The notes beneath the pieces were generated by a model. The model did no database searches. It was not told the DNA's origin and worked only from the letters and a program-made list of their open reading frames with translations. The translations under genes and the position numbers were made by a program. Shown here piece after piece: positions 18,097-26,360 of a stretch of 64,000 nt of DNA. The first letter of the stretch is position 1, and every line of letters starts with the position of its first letter. The DNA is from CBDCYS01 sp965226185 (lineage in GTDB: Bacteria; Acidobacteriota; Terriglobia; Bryobacterales; UBA6623). The DNA lies in the NCBI GenBank assembly GCA_965226185.1, contig CBDDCT010000006.1:992001-1056000 (forward strand), given 5' to 3'.

Positions 18097-19278
18097 ATGA
18101 CAAAACCCCTCGATGGTGTGACCGTTCTCGATCTGACGCGACTGTTGCCGGGGCCGGCGGCGACAATGATGCTGGCCAATTTTGGTGCCGAAGTGATCAA
18201 GATCGAGGAACCGGAGAAAGGAGACTACGCCCGCAACGGACAGCCCAGTATCCATGGTCTGGGGGCCTCGTTCACGCTGCTCAATCGCGGCAAGAAGACC
18301 GTCGCGATCAATCTCAAAGACCCTCGTGGCAAAGACGCCTTCCGGCGACTGGCGGCAACGGCTGATGTCTTAATCGAAGGCTTCCGGCCCGCAGTAATGG
18401 ACCGCCTGGATCTCGGCTACGAGCAGTTGAGCGGGCTCAATCCGCGTCTGATCTATGCGGCTCTGACTGGATACGGATTGGACGGCGCCTACACTCAAAC
18501 CGTCGGACACGATGCAAACTATCTCGCCATGGCGGGAGTTCTCGACCTGATCGGCCCCGCCGGCGGCCCGCCCAATCTTCCCGGCATCCAAATCGCCGAT
18601 ATAGCCGCCGGGACTTTGCCGGCGGTCATCGGCATTCTGCTCGCCCTGGCGGCCCGCGAGAAAACCGGGGAGGGCCAGGTCGTCGACGCGGCGATGCTCG
18701 ATGGCAGCCTCAATCTGATGCCTATCCCGCTGGCTCAATGGACCTCCACGGGTGAAGCGCCGCGTCGGGGAGCGACACGGTTGTCGGGCCGCTATGCCTG
18801 CTACAACATCTATGAAACGAGCGATGGCCGCTGGATGTCGGTAGGGGCTCTCGAGCCCAAGTTTTGGGCCGAGCTTTGCCGCGAGGTCGGCCGCGAGGAC
18901 CTGATTGCGGATCAGTACGCCGGCGATTCACGCCAGCAGGAGATCAAGGACGAGCTAGGCCAAATCTTTTTGAACCAGACCGCCGCTGAATGGGAGCGCC
19001 GCTTTGGCGCTAAGGATGCCTGCGTGGCGCTCGTCCGCGACCTGGAAGAAGTGGCGCGCGACGAACATGTCCGCAATCGTGAACTCATCGTTTCCATTCC
19101 TCATCCGAGGGGCGGCAGCTTCGACCACATTGGTGTTGTGCCCAAGCTGAGCGCCACGCCGGGGGAAATCGGAGGAGAGCCCCCGCAACTGGGTGAACAC
19201 ACGCTGGCCGTGCTGCGGGCGGCTGGGATGGACGAAAGCACTCTGGCGGAATTTCAGCGCGACGGCGTCATTGCGTAA
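18097..19278 (+). CDS. CaiB/BaiF-type (class III) CoA-transferase
   Basis: 393 residues of the formyl-CoA/carnitine CoA-transferase family, which moves CoA between carboxylic acids. Family features are the start MTKPLDGVTVLDLTRLLPGP, 'MLANFGAEVIKIEEPEKGD', 'NRGKKTVAINLKDP', 'ADVLIEGFRPAVMDRLDLGYE' and a conserved Asp region in GQVVDAAMLDGSLNLM. C-terminal 'HVRNRELIV...HPRGG' and 'LGEHT' also fit. The substrate cannot be told from sequence. It stands alone, with a 111-bp palindromic repeat immediately after its stop codon. Confidence 0.9.
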   Translation: MTKPLDGVTVLDLTRLLPGPAATMMLANFGAEVIKIEEPEKGDYARNGQPSIHGLGASFTLLNRGKKTVAINLKDPRGKDAFRRLAATADVLIEGFRPAVMDRLDLGYEQLSGLNPRLIYAALTGYGLDGAYTQTVGHDANYLAMAGVLDLIGPAGGPPNLPGIQIADIAAGTLPAVIGILLALAAREKTGEGQVVDAAMLDGSLNLMPIPLAQWTSTGEAPRRGATRLSGRYACYNIYETSDGRWMSVGALEPKFWAELCREVGREDLIADQYAGDSRQQEIKDELGQIFLNQTAAEWERRFGAKDACVALVRDLEEVARDEHVRNRELIVSIPHPRGGSFDHIGVVPKLSATPGEIGGEPPQLGEHTLAVLRAAGMDESTLAEFQRDGVIA

Positions 19279-19283
19279 TGCGA

Positions 19284-19394
19284 AACAGAGCCGCGCCCGA
19301 AAGGGTGCGGTCCAGTCTGGCAGTGACCTTATACCGATGGGAAGCCCGATGCACTCACTACTCTCGACCGCACCCTTTCGGGCGCGGTTCTGTT
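19284..19394. repeat. 111-bp palindromic intergenic repeat, copy 1
   Basis: Arms of 29 bp (starting aacagagccgcgcccg at 19284, ending gcgcggttctgtt at 19394) are complementary at 28 of 29 positions. They flank a 53-base centre containing caggcagtgacc-like and cgatg(g/a)gaagcccgatg. An equally long copy lies at 52173-52283. Both are in gaps between converging genes, here 5 bp after the CoA-transferase stop and 22 bp before the dehydrogenase stop. A bidirectional terminator or MITE/REP-like element fits. Confidence 0.8.
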
Positions 19395-19415
19395 CGGTTA
19401 GACCCGGCCCTCGGC

Positions 19416-20654
19416 TCAGCCCGAGCGCAGAATGTGGCTGCTGGAAATCTTATCGATCGACGTCGCGCCCGCTTGGCGCATGACCATCATTAACTCGGCC
19501 CGCAGCAGATCCAGGACGGCCCGAACGCCTTCCTGTCCGAACGAGGCCAGTCCCCAAAGGTAGGGCCGGCCGATGGCGACAGCGTCGGCTCCGAGCGCCA
19601 GGGCCTTGAACACGTCCGTGCCGCGGCGGAAGCCGCTGTCAATGATTACCGGAATCCGGCCCTGAACCGCCTTGACGATTTCCGGCAGGCTTTCGATCGT
19701 GCTACGCCCGCTTGCTTCGGCCCGGCCTCCGTGATTGGAAACGATAATCCCGTCTAGGCCGTTCTCGACGCAGATTTCCGCGTCTTCGCGGGTAACGATC
19801 CCTTTGATGAAAAGCTTCATGCTGGTCGCGTCTTGGACGCGGCGGGCGAAATCCCAGGTCAAGCCGCGAGAGGATCCGGATGACCGCTTTGACAGGTCCA
19901 GGCCGTCAAACATGGGTTTTCGCCGCCGCCGGCTCTGAGGGGTGCTGCGGTCATGACAGAGCGTGCAGTCCCGCTTGTCGATTCGAGAGAACCGCTTCAG
20001 CATCTCGCGATTACTGCCACCCTGCACATCTACCGTCATCGCCACGACCGGACACCCAGCCCGCTCTGCCCGCTTCAGCAAGGCCTGGGTGATGCTCCAG
20101 TCCTCGCTGGCATACAACTGAAACCAAACCGGCCCGCCTCGCTCACGTGTCACCTCCTCGACGGAGGTGGTGGTGACCGTCGAGAGAATTTGCAAGCTCG
20201 AAGTTTCTCTGGCCGCTCGTGCGACGGCGGCCTCCCCATGCGAGTCGAAGGCCTTCTGATTGCCGGTTGGCGCCAACGCGATCGGCGAATTCCAGCGCGT
20301 CCCCATCAACTCGATCGAGGTATCGACGTCGCGGACGTCAATCAGACGGCGCACGCGCAATTGGAACCGCCGAAAGCCCTCGCGGTTGGCTCGCAGCGTG
20401 ACATTGCCTTCGGTTCCAGTTGCCAGGTAACCGTAGTGGGCGGGCGGCAGTTTCTCGCGCGCCACAGCCTCGAAATCAAACACGCTGATCGCTTCGTCAA
20501 CCGACGAGATGAGTTCACCCGGCTTTGGTACGGAGTAACTGTCCTCTTCCGCGGCCGCCAAGACACCGCGCATCGGCCCCAATGCCGCGGAGGCGAATAA
20601 GGGACTGCCGGCCAAGTACCGGAGAAATGTTCGACGAGCCTGCACTTTGGTCAT
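19416..20654 (-). CDS. FMN-dependent alpha-hydroxy-acid (L-lactate-type) dehydrogenase with export leader
   Basis: About 412 residues from the ATG at 20654 (a TTG two codons earlier is less likely; AAAGG lies before the ATG). The leader (ARRTFLRYLAGSPLFASAAL) resembles a Tat or Sec signal and is unusual for the family. The FMN TIM barrel follows: 'YLATGTEGNVTLRANR', 'SPIALAPTGNQKAFDSHGE', 'WFQLYASEDW', the catalytic Lys in LFIKGIVTREDAE, active-site SNHGGR, and DSGFRRGTDVFKALALGADAVAIGRP. It should oxidise L-lactate, mandelate or glycolate to the keto acid. An L-lactate permease lies at 50476. The exact substrate is uncertain. Confidence 0.88.
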   Translation of the reverse strand: MTKVQARRTFLRYLAGSPLFASAALGPMRGVLAAAEEDSYSVPKPGELISSVDEAISVFDFEAVAREKLPPAHYGYLATGTEGNVTLRANREGFRRFQLRVRRLIDVRDVDTSIELMGTRWNSPIALAPTGNQKAFDSHGEAAVARAARETSSLQILSTVTTTSVEEVTRERGGPVWFQLYASEDWSITQALLKRAERAGCPVVAMTVDVQGGSNREMLKRFSRIDKRDCTLCHDRSTPQSRRRRKPMFDGLDLSKRSSGSSRGLTWDFARRVQDATSMKLFIKGIVTREDAEICVENGLDGIIVSNHGGRAEASGRSTIESLPEIVKAVQGRIPVIIDSGFRRGTDVFKALALGADAVAIGRPYLWGLASFGQEGVRAVLDLLRAELMMVMRQAGATSIDKISSSHILRSG

Positions 20655-20679
20655 AATCAATGCCTTTCAATTCTGCCGG

Positions 20680-21936
20680 TCAATGCACCATTTTTGTCTT
20701 GTGATTCATGTAGTCCATCAGCAGGTACTGACCCAGAGTATACGGGGTTGTGAAGTATGCCTTGCCGCGGCAGATTTCGGTGACTTTGCGGACGAACTGC
20801 ACCAGGGAATAATCACGCGCCAGCATGAAAGTATTGATCAAGATACCCTGGCGTTTGCATTTGTGCACTTCTTCCAAGGTGCGGCTGATGACCAGCGGAT
20901 CGAGCCCGAAGGGGTTTTTATAAATGCGGCCGTCGTCGAGGGTGAGCGCTGAAGGTTTGCCGTCGGTGATCATGATGATTTGGCGCATGTCCTTGCGCTG
21001 GCGCTTGAGAATTCGCTGCGCCACGATCAGACCCTGGCGTGTGTTGGTGTAAAACGGTCCGACTTGGACGCGAGCCAGCTCTCCGAGCGGCAACTCTTCG
21101 GCCGAGTCGTGAAACAACACCAGGTTGAGGCTGTCACCAGGATACTGCGTCCGCGTTAGGTGAGCGAGGGCGAGGGCCACTCTCTTGGCCGGAGTGAAAC
21201 GGTCTTCTCCGTAGAGAATCATGCTGTGGCTGCAGTCGAGCATCAGCACGGTGGCGCAAGAGCTCTGGTATTCCGACTGGCGAACCATTAGGTCGGAATA
21301 TTCGAGATTCAGCGGCGTCTTCAGGCCGTTGCGCTGGATGGCCCGCGACAGCGTCTCGCTGATGTCGAGATTGAGCGTATCGCCGAACTCGTAGGGTTTG
21401 GTGGACCCCGAGGTTTCGACTCCCGTAGCCATCTCGCGCGTGTCGTGGCTGCCCAAACTGGCTTTTCCGAGTGATCCGAGCAGGTCCTTGAGCGTCTTGT
21501 AGCCAAGAAAATCGGCGCCTTTGCCGGTCAACTCGAACCGCATGGACTTGTTCGAGTGGTCCGATCCAGCATCCCCGCTCAGTGTGCCGCCGCTGCTCGG
21601 GTCGCGCGAACCCGGCTCGCCAATGCTCACGTAGTTTTCCTCGGCTAGCTTCTCGGTCAGGCGGTCAACCAACTGCTCCATTTCCTCGGGTGACATTTGG
21701 CGCAGCTCGTCCATCATCTCTTCCAGGCGCTGGTCGTCAAAGAGCTGTCCGCTTTCGAGTGCTTGCTTTATGGCATCCTGCAATTCCTCGATCGATCTTT
21801 CGTCCATCTCGGAGAAATCAAGGTACTGCCGCTCAAACCCGCTGCGGAGAAAGTATTCCGACAGGGCTCGGATCAGGTCTTCGGCGCTGATCCCGAAATC
21901 GTCGCCCGTGTAGCGCGTGTATTTGATGAATTTCAT
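20680..21936 (-). CDS. VWA-domain protein partner of a MoxR-type ATPase
   Basis: 418 residues. An acidic helical N-terminal region (DDFGISAEDLIRALSEYFLRSG) precedes a von Willebrand A domain with a MIDAS-like DCSHSM (in place of DxSxS), the Thr region of 'RFTPAKRVALALAHL', and MITDGKPSAL. The end is 'GQYLLMDYMNHKTKMVH'. Such proteins act with MoxR/ChlI-type AAA+ ATPases as metal- or cofactor-insertion chaperones. The ATPase gene lies 90 bp upstream on the same strand, so the pair forms an operon. The client protein is unknown. Confidence 0.85.
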   Translation of the reverse strand: MKFIKYTRYTGDDFGISAEDLIRALSEYFLRSGFERQYLDFSEMDERSIEELQDAIKQALESGQLFDDQRLEEMMDELRQMSPEEMEQLVDRLTEKLAEENYVSIGEPGSRDPSSGGTLSGDAGSDHSNKSMRFELTGKGADFLGYKTLKDLLGSLGKASLGSHDTREMATGVETSGSTKPYEFGDTLNLDISETLSRAIQRNGLKTPLNLEYSDLMVRQSEYQSSCATVLMLDCSHSMILYGEDRFTPAKRVALALAHLTRTQYPGDSLNLVLFHDSAEELPLGELARVQVGPFYTNTRQGLIVAQRILKRQRKDMRQIIMITDGKPSALTLDDGRIYKNPFGLDPLVISRTLEEVHKCKRQGILINTFMLARDYSLVQFVRKVTEICRGKAYFTTPYTLGQYLLMDYMNHKTKMVH

Positions 21937-22026
21937 GGCGCGGCGTGCCGCCAGAGGCGGGCTGCGTTCACCTGGCTGCGCGTGTCTGGGGACATGCGGT
22001 GACTGCTCCCATCTCGGATGACTCGC

Positions 22027-23526
22027 TCAATTGTATTGCTGGCGCGGGGTTCCCGCCGGAGCCGGCTTGCGTTCCGCCGGCTCGCGCTTTTTTTCCTGGG
22101 CAACGTAGCCCAGCTCCTCGTTGCGGCTAATGCGCCGGTAGGCGTAAAGGCCGTCCAGCAGGAACTCTCCGGCCGACGCGACGGCTTCGGGATCATCCGC
22201 TCTGTCCTCGACGGCGACGGCGGCCAGCTCCAGCAAGCCCTGAATCTGCCCAAGCTGTTCGACGACGTTCCGCGCCGGTTCGCCGTCGGTTACCTTGAGA
22301 GTCCCGCCCAACTCAAACCATTGGACAATTTGCGATGTGTCCGCGTCTTTGAAGTAGCGGTCGTAGATCCGCGCGACCGCCGCGCGGATCAGGTCGCGGG
22401 CCACGCGTTCGCCGCCGCGAAGTTCGCCCTCGTATTCCAGTTCGAACTTGCCGGTGATAGAGGGCAGCGACGCGTAGATATCACTAACTCTGGGAACAAT
22501 GACGCTTTCCTTGCAAGTCAGCCCGCGCCGCTCCGCGTTCGAGATGACGTTCTCCAGGCACGAAATCGGCAAGCGCTGTGACACTCCCGATCGGCGGTCG
22601 ATCTTCTTGTCCTCGCGGGCGACAAACGCTATGGCTTCGACAATTGCCCGAATGTAGTCGGGGACGTAAATCTCCGCGTCGGGGGCCGCTCGGTTCCACC
22701 AGGACTCCTGCCGCGTGATGGCCATTCCCTCTTCCAGATCAAGCGGGTAGTGCGTGCGGATCTCACTGCCAATGCGGTCCTTGAGAGGCGTGATGATCTT
22801 CCCGCGGGCCGTGTAATCCTCGGGGTTGGCGGTAAATACCAGCATCACGTCCAAGGGCAACCGCACTGGATACCCCTTAATCTGGACGTCCCCTTCCTGC
22901 ATGATGTTGAACAAACCGACTTGAATCTTCCCCATCAAGTCCGGCAGTTCGTTGATCGCGAATATGCAGCGGTTGGCGCGAGGAAGAAGTCCGAAATGAA
23001 TGGTCAGCTCGTGTGCAAGGTCGTGGGCTCCCCGGGCTGCTTTGATCGGGTCAATGTCGCCGATCATGTCCGCGATCGTGACGTCGGGCGTGGCGAGTTT
23101 TTCGACGTAACGCTGTTGGGGAGTCAGGTAGGCGATGGGCGTGTCATCGCCTTTTTCCTCGGCCAATTTTCGGGCGGCGTGGGACAGCGGTTCATAGGGG
23201 TTATCGTTGATCTCACTGCCCGCGATGCATGGCAGATGAGGATCAAGCAGCGAAGCGAGCTGCCTCATAATGCGGCTCTTCGCCTGGCCGCGGAGCCCGA
23301 GCAGAATGAAGTTGTGCCGCGAAAGGATGGCGCTTTCGATCTGGGGGATTACCGTGTCGTCGTAGCCAACAATGCCCGGGAAGATCGGCTTGCCGCTCCT
23401 CAATAAACAGATGAGATTCTCGCGCATTTCATCTTTGATCGAGCGATTCGCCATCCTCTCTTCGGAGAACCGCGACGTGCGGCGTAACTCGCCGAGGGTT
23501 CTGGGAAGCTTGTCGATTTCAGTCAT
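22027..23526 (-). CDS. MoxR/Mg-chelatase-type AAA+ ATPase
   Basis: 499 residues from the ATG at 23526 (MTEIDKLPRTLGELRRTSRF); a longer upstream frame overlaps the TrmB gene antisense and is not real. The core reads IVGYDDTVIPQIESAILSRH, Walker A-like LLGLRGQAKSR, Walker B region RCIFAINELPDLMGKIQ and sensor VFTANPEDYTARGKI. The Walker A glycine/lysine spacing is atypical (GLRGQAKS). This fits the ChlI/MoxR clade, which works with VWA proteins such as the one at 20680. Likely a chaperone ATPase for complex maturation. Confidence 0.87.
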   Translation of the reverse strand: MTEIDKLPRTLGELRRTSRFSEERMANRSIKDEMRENLICLLRSGKPIFPGIVGYDDTVIPQIESAILSRHNFILLGLRGQAKSRIMRQLASLLDPHLPCIAGSEINDNPYEPLSHAARKLAEEKGDDTPIAYLTPQQRYVEKLATPDVTIADMIGDIDPIKAARGAHDLAHELTIHFGLLPRANRCIFAINELPDLMGKIQVGLFNIMQEGDVQIKGYPVRLPLDVMLVFTANPEDYTARGKIITPLKDRIGSEIRTHYPLDLEEGMAITRQESWWNRAAPDAEIYVPDYIRAIVEAIAFVAREDKKIDRRSGVSQRLPISCLENVISNAERRGLTCKESVIVPRVSDIYASLPSITGKFELEYEGELRGGERVARDLIRAAVARIYDRYFKDADTSQIVQWFELGGTLKVTDGEPARNVVEQLGQIQGLLELAAVAVEDRADDPEAVASAGEFLLDGLYAYRRISRNEELGYVAQEKKREPAERKPAPAGTPRQQYN

Positions 23527-23642
23527 CCCGCGGGGGCTCCATTGCGAACAATCTCTTGGTCTAAATCCCGGCGATCCCAAGCCGCCGAAAAAGGCCGCGT
23601 GGGAATGGGCGGTTCGTTGTCGGGTTTGCCGCCAGTTTTGCT

Positions 23643-23670
23643 GCCTTGGTTTCGCCGCCTTGGTTTCGCT
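23643..23670. repeat. 14-bp tandem repeat in the divergent ATPase-TrmB gap
   Basis: The unit gccttggtttcgc occurs at 23643-23655 and 23657-23669, one helical turn and a third apart. It lies in the 303-bp gap between the divergent AAA+ gene (minus) and the TrmB-type regulator (plus). Nothing else is recognisable in this gap. It could be an operator for the regulator. Confidence 0.35.
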
Positions 23671-23829
23671 GCCTATTGTAGCGCGCGGCCGGGCAGGCAG
23701 GTGTGACGAGAACAGCCAAAGCGTGTGCCGCGGAAAGGCCGTGTCGGGACTCGGCAAAAGCATCTTGGCGAGACTTTTCACGGACGATGAAGGTGGTTGC
23801 GATCGTGCTGATCCGCGCCGCGTGATAAC

Positions 23830-24636
23830 TTGATAGGAGTGGATCTCGAAGCCGAAGCCCGCCGACTCCAGCAGATCGGCTTGAACGCATATGAATCGAG
23901 GGCTTACCTTGTTCTGATCGGGCATCCCAGGTTCAAAGCCCTGGAAGTCGCCGGACCGGCCCGCGTCCCGCGCCAGAAGATTTATGAAGTCCTCGACAGC
24001 CTCGTCGAGAAGGGCTTCGTGCGCGTTGTTCAGGGCAAGGCGAAGCAGTTCTCCGCGGTCGAGCCCCGCCTGGCGCTGCAGAGTTTCCTGGCCCGCAAAC
24101 GGGAAACCTACGAGCGCGAGTGGCGAGCCCGGCAGGAGCTGGCGACCGGTCTGACCGCCGACCTGACCGGGGTGTTTACGGATGGCAATCGGGGACAGGG
24201 CCCGCTGAACTACCTTCGGATTGTCGCCCACACCGGCCAGATCGCCCAGGAGTACCGCACCCTTCTTGCTGACACGACCGAAGAGTACCTGGAGTTCGCG
24301 CGGCCGCCTTACGCTGTCGATCCCATTCAAGAGCCGATGGTTCAGCGCCTGCTTGAGAATGGCACAACTTGCCGGCTACTGTATGCCTCCCACTCCCTCG
24401 AAAAGGAGCAGCTCAGCCAGCTCAGATTGCTTGAAAAGGCCAGAGCCAAGGTGCGTTTGGTCGAGGATCTGCCGATGAAGCTGGCCTTGTTCGACAGTTT
24501 CCGGGGGATGATCTCTCTGGACGACCCCGTCGTGAGCCAGCCCCGCATCACGGCGCTTGTCTTCGAGCACAAGCAACTTGCCTCGGCGATGCGCAGTCTC
24601 TTTGACGATTTTTGGAGTCGTGGCACGGAATTGTAG
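23830..24636 (+). CDS. TrmB-family transcriptional regulator
   Basis: About 268 residues. The N-terminus is a winged helix of the TrmB type (LQQIGLNAYESRAYLVLIGH, RVPRQKIYEVLDSLVEKGFV, GKAKQFSAVEP). A coiled-coil linker follows (FLARKRETYEREWRARQEL), then a C-terminal effector region like a phospholipase-D-related fold ('LLYASHSLEKEQ', 'VRLVEDLPMKLALFD', 'ALVFEHKQLASAMRSLFDDFWS'). The start may be TTG 23830 or GTG 23839; neither has a clear ribosome site. TrmB proteins are best known as archaeal sugar regulators and also occur in bacteria. It is divergent from the ATPase/VWA operon. Confidence 0.82.
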   Translation: MIGVDLEAEARRLQQIGLNAYESRAYLVLIGHPRFKALEVAGPARVPRQKIYEVLDSLVEKGFVRVVQGKAKQFSAVEPRLALQSFLARKRETYEREWRARQELATGLTADLTGVFTDGNRGQGPLNYLRIVAHTGQIAQEYRTLLADTTEEYLEFARPPYAVDPIQEPMVQRLLENGTTCRLLYASHSLEKEQLSQLRLLEKARAKVRLVEDLPMKLALFDSFRGMISLDDPVVSQPRITALVFEHKQLASAMRSLFDDFWSRGTEL

Positions 24637-24726
24637 GTATGTTGCTCCGTTTCCCGTTGAGCCGTTGAGCCCGAATCGGGTCCCGGAGAGACCGAGCAAC
24701 CGCAACGGGGCAAACGAGAAGCGGAA

Positions 24727-24744
24727 CAACGGAGTCACCGAGCA
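24727..24744 (+). repeat. second copy of the CAACGGAG(A/T)CACCGAGCA repeat
   Basis: caacggagtcaccgagca matches 11103-11120 at 17 of 18 positions and lies 25 bases before the ATG of the truncated leader at 24769. The flanks also contain related cggag/accgagcaac words (24685-24720), suggesting a degenerate array. Confidence 0.4.
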
Positions 24745-24768
24745 TCGCATCAACGAAGCTACGAAGCC

Positions 24769-24831
24769 ATGGCCAATCGTTTCAATCGGCGTGAATGGCT
24801 GACCGGAGCAGGTGCTTCACTTGCCCTCTAG
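24769..24831 (+). pseudogene. orphan twin-arginine leader, gene body lost
   Basis: The ATG at 24769 gives MANRFNRREWLTGAGASLAL and then TAG. This is an almost perfect Tat signal peptide (RRxWL, then a weakly hydrophobic Gly/Ala stretch) cut off before its cleavage site. The sequence after the stop does not continue the protein and within 125 bases reaches a group II intron domain V. The leader is most likely the start of an exported oxidoreductase whose body was replaced by insertion. Confidence 0.55.
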
Positions 24832-24954
24832 CTATAGCTAGCAGCCCAGAGCGTGAGCCGCGCAACTCCCGACAGAACGCGATGCACAAGGTGCGGGCGG
24901 CAGTCGGTTTTCGGCGGCCTGCCGGCCTTGCGGCGAGATAAGCCGCCGGGTCCA

Positions 24955-25030
24955 ACCGCCGGATACGGAAAACCGTAATTCCGGTGGCGTGGGAGGGTGC
25001 CGGGGCGCAATCCCCGGTACCCGACCCGAT
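24955..25030 (+). ncRNA. group II intron 3' remnant (domains V and VI)
   Basis: Bases 24955-24988 are 34 nt long and fold as domain V: accgccgg pairs with ccggtggc (one G-U), then a two-base bulge, then atacgg/ccgtaat closed by a GNRA-type gaaaa loop. A domain VI-like stem (gggtgccgggg...ccccggtaccc) and the ending cgacccgat follow. No reverse-transcriptase frame lies upstream, so the intron is a deleted relic. It differs from the complete intron at 55910-59520, whose domain V is of another subtype. The rest of the gap 24637-25136 shows nothing else. Confidence 0.6.
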
Positions 25031-25136
25031 CGTCAGTGGGCTAAATTGACCTAATTTTGGAGTTGGCCCCCCGGACATCGAAGCCCTTGAGAGGCGATGC
25101 CCGGGGAGGTGGGGCTTGGTGACGATTCAAGAGGAA

Positions 25137-26006
25137 TCAGCGCCGGGCCATCTGGATTTTCGGTGTTGCCAGGAAACCCATCACTTCTTCTTTTTTTACG
25201 GAGGTCATCACGATTTCGTAGGGCCTTTTCGAGTCGCCGATATAGAATTGCAGCGGCTCGTTAACGTAATGATCTTTCTTGACCATTTTTCTGTCGTCCG
25301 CCAGCAGTTCGATGCTGAATCTGTGTCGCTTGGGCTCGGTTTTTCGCAGCCGCATCAGGACGCCGCCGATCTTGTACAATTTGCCGGACTTCGGCAGACG
25401 GAAGGTCAAGTAGGTGCGCTCGTTGAAGTCGCGAAGGTGTCCGATTTCCGATGAGTTGGAGGAGACCCACTCGCTCATGACTTGCAACTCGTCCTTGGTG
25501 AGCTTGAGTACGGAATCGGTCGAGTCGATTTGTGATTTGGTCTCTGCCATCTCCTCTTTGACAGAGGTGATTTCCCCTTCGACTGCCTCGACCTTAGCGC
25601 CCGTGCCCGCTGCCATCTCCTGGACGCCGTGTATCTCGCCCATCAATGCTTCCTGGCTGGTGCGCTGATGGCTTGCAACGTTCTTACTCAAGCGGTCGGT
25701 GTAGCGGCGTGCTTCTGCTTTGGCCTTCTTGGCTGCTTCAGTGCGCGCTTCGTCTAGATCGGAACGCAACTCTTGAATCTCCTGCTGTGTGTTGCCGAGG
25801 TGGTAGGACGAATTACTTTCGAGCTTGGCCAGCTTGTCTTCGAGCTTCTGCTGCAGCGTGTAGGCATCGACTTCGGAGCGTTTGATCTTCGAGTACAAAT
25901 AGAAGTTTCCCATCAGCAGTGCGATCAGGAACATCACAAAGCCAGCGGTCTTCCGTGCGGGTGATGATGAGGATGGAATGTCAAAGTTCGGTTTGTTTTG
26001 ATCCAT
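25137..26006 (-). CDS. membrane-anchored coiled-coil protein of unknown function
   Basis: About 289 residues from the ATG at 26006, preceded by AAGGAGG. A short disordered start (MDQNKPNFDIPSSSS) leads to one membrane helix (AGFVMFLIALLMGNFYLYSK, about 20-40). A long heptad-rich coiled coil (about 45-190; EVDAYTLQQKLEDKLAKLE to VLKLTKDELQVMSEW) follows, then a compact C-terminal beta-rich domain of about 95 residues (RTYLTFRLPKSGKLYKIG, RHRFSIELLADDRKMV, PLQFYIGDSKRPYEIVM). No known family is recognised with certainty. A periplasmic scaffold or sensor is possible. Confidence 0.75.
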   Translation of the reverse strand: MDQNKPNFDIPSSSSPARKTAGFVMFLIALLMGNFYLYSKIKRSEVDAYTLQQKLEDKLAKLESNSSYHLGNTQQEIQELRSDLDEARTEAAKKAKAEARRYTDRLSKNVASHQRTSQEALMGEIHGVQEMAAGTGAKVEAVEGEITSVKEEMAETKSQIDSTDSVLKLTKDELQVMSEWVSSNSSEIGHLRDFNERTYLTFRLPKSGKLYKIGGVLMRLRKTEPKRHRFSIELLADDRKMVKKDHYVNEPLQFYIGDSKRPYEIVMTSVKKEEVMGFLATPKIQMARR

Positions 26007-26273
26007 GGAAACTGCCCTCCTTGTTTGGTTGTTGGCGCCGGCCGTTTCGAATTGGGTCGGCCGGCCTGGCGGGCTGGTGGAATGCAAGGGGCGTGCCAGA
26101 GTACGATTTCGCGCAAGTGCTTGTGTAGCGCCGGGCGTAAGTCATGAAAAATCAACGTCGATTGAGATTTACGGTTAACACGGCGCGAAGTTCTGGACGG
26201 AAAGCCGAGGCGAGCAGCCATGTAAAAACGTGGACTACAGAGTAGATCTTTCAAGGTGGCGGGAAGATATAGA

Positions 26274-26357
26274 TCACGCCTCGCCGTTCTCGCCGTAAAG
26301 ATAGTCGTCGTGATGAACCGCGAGATCGGCCGGCACGGGGCCTTCGTAGACGAACAA
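26274..26357 (-). other. protein-like 27-codon stretch after the hydrolase stop
   Basis: Directly after the hydrolase TGA (26361-26363), in the same frame, TTG at 26357 opens MFVYEGPVPADLAVHHDDYL and continues YGENGEA to a stop at 26274. Composition and codon use look like real coding sequence. It may be a tiny gene, a remnant of another gene's C-terminus, or a stop-codon-separated extension. The rest of the gap 26007-26273 holds nothing recognised. Confidence 0.3.
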
Positions 26358-26360
26358 TAC

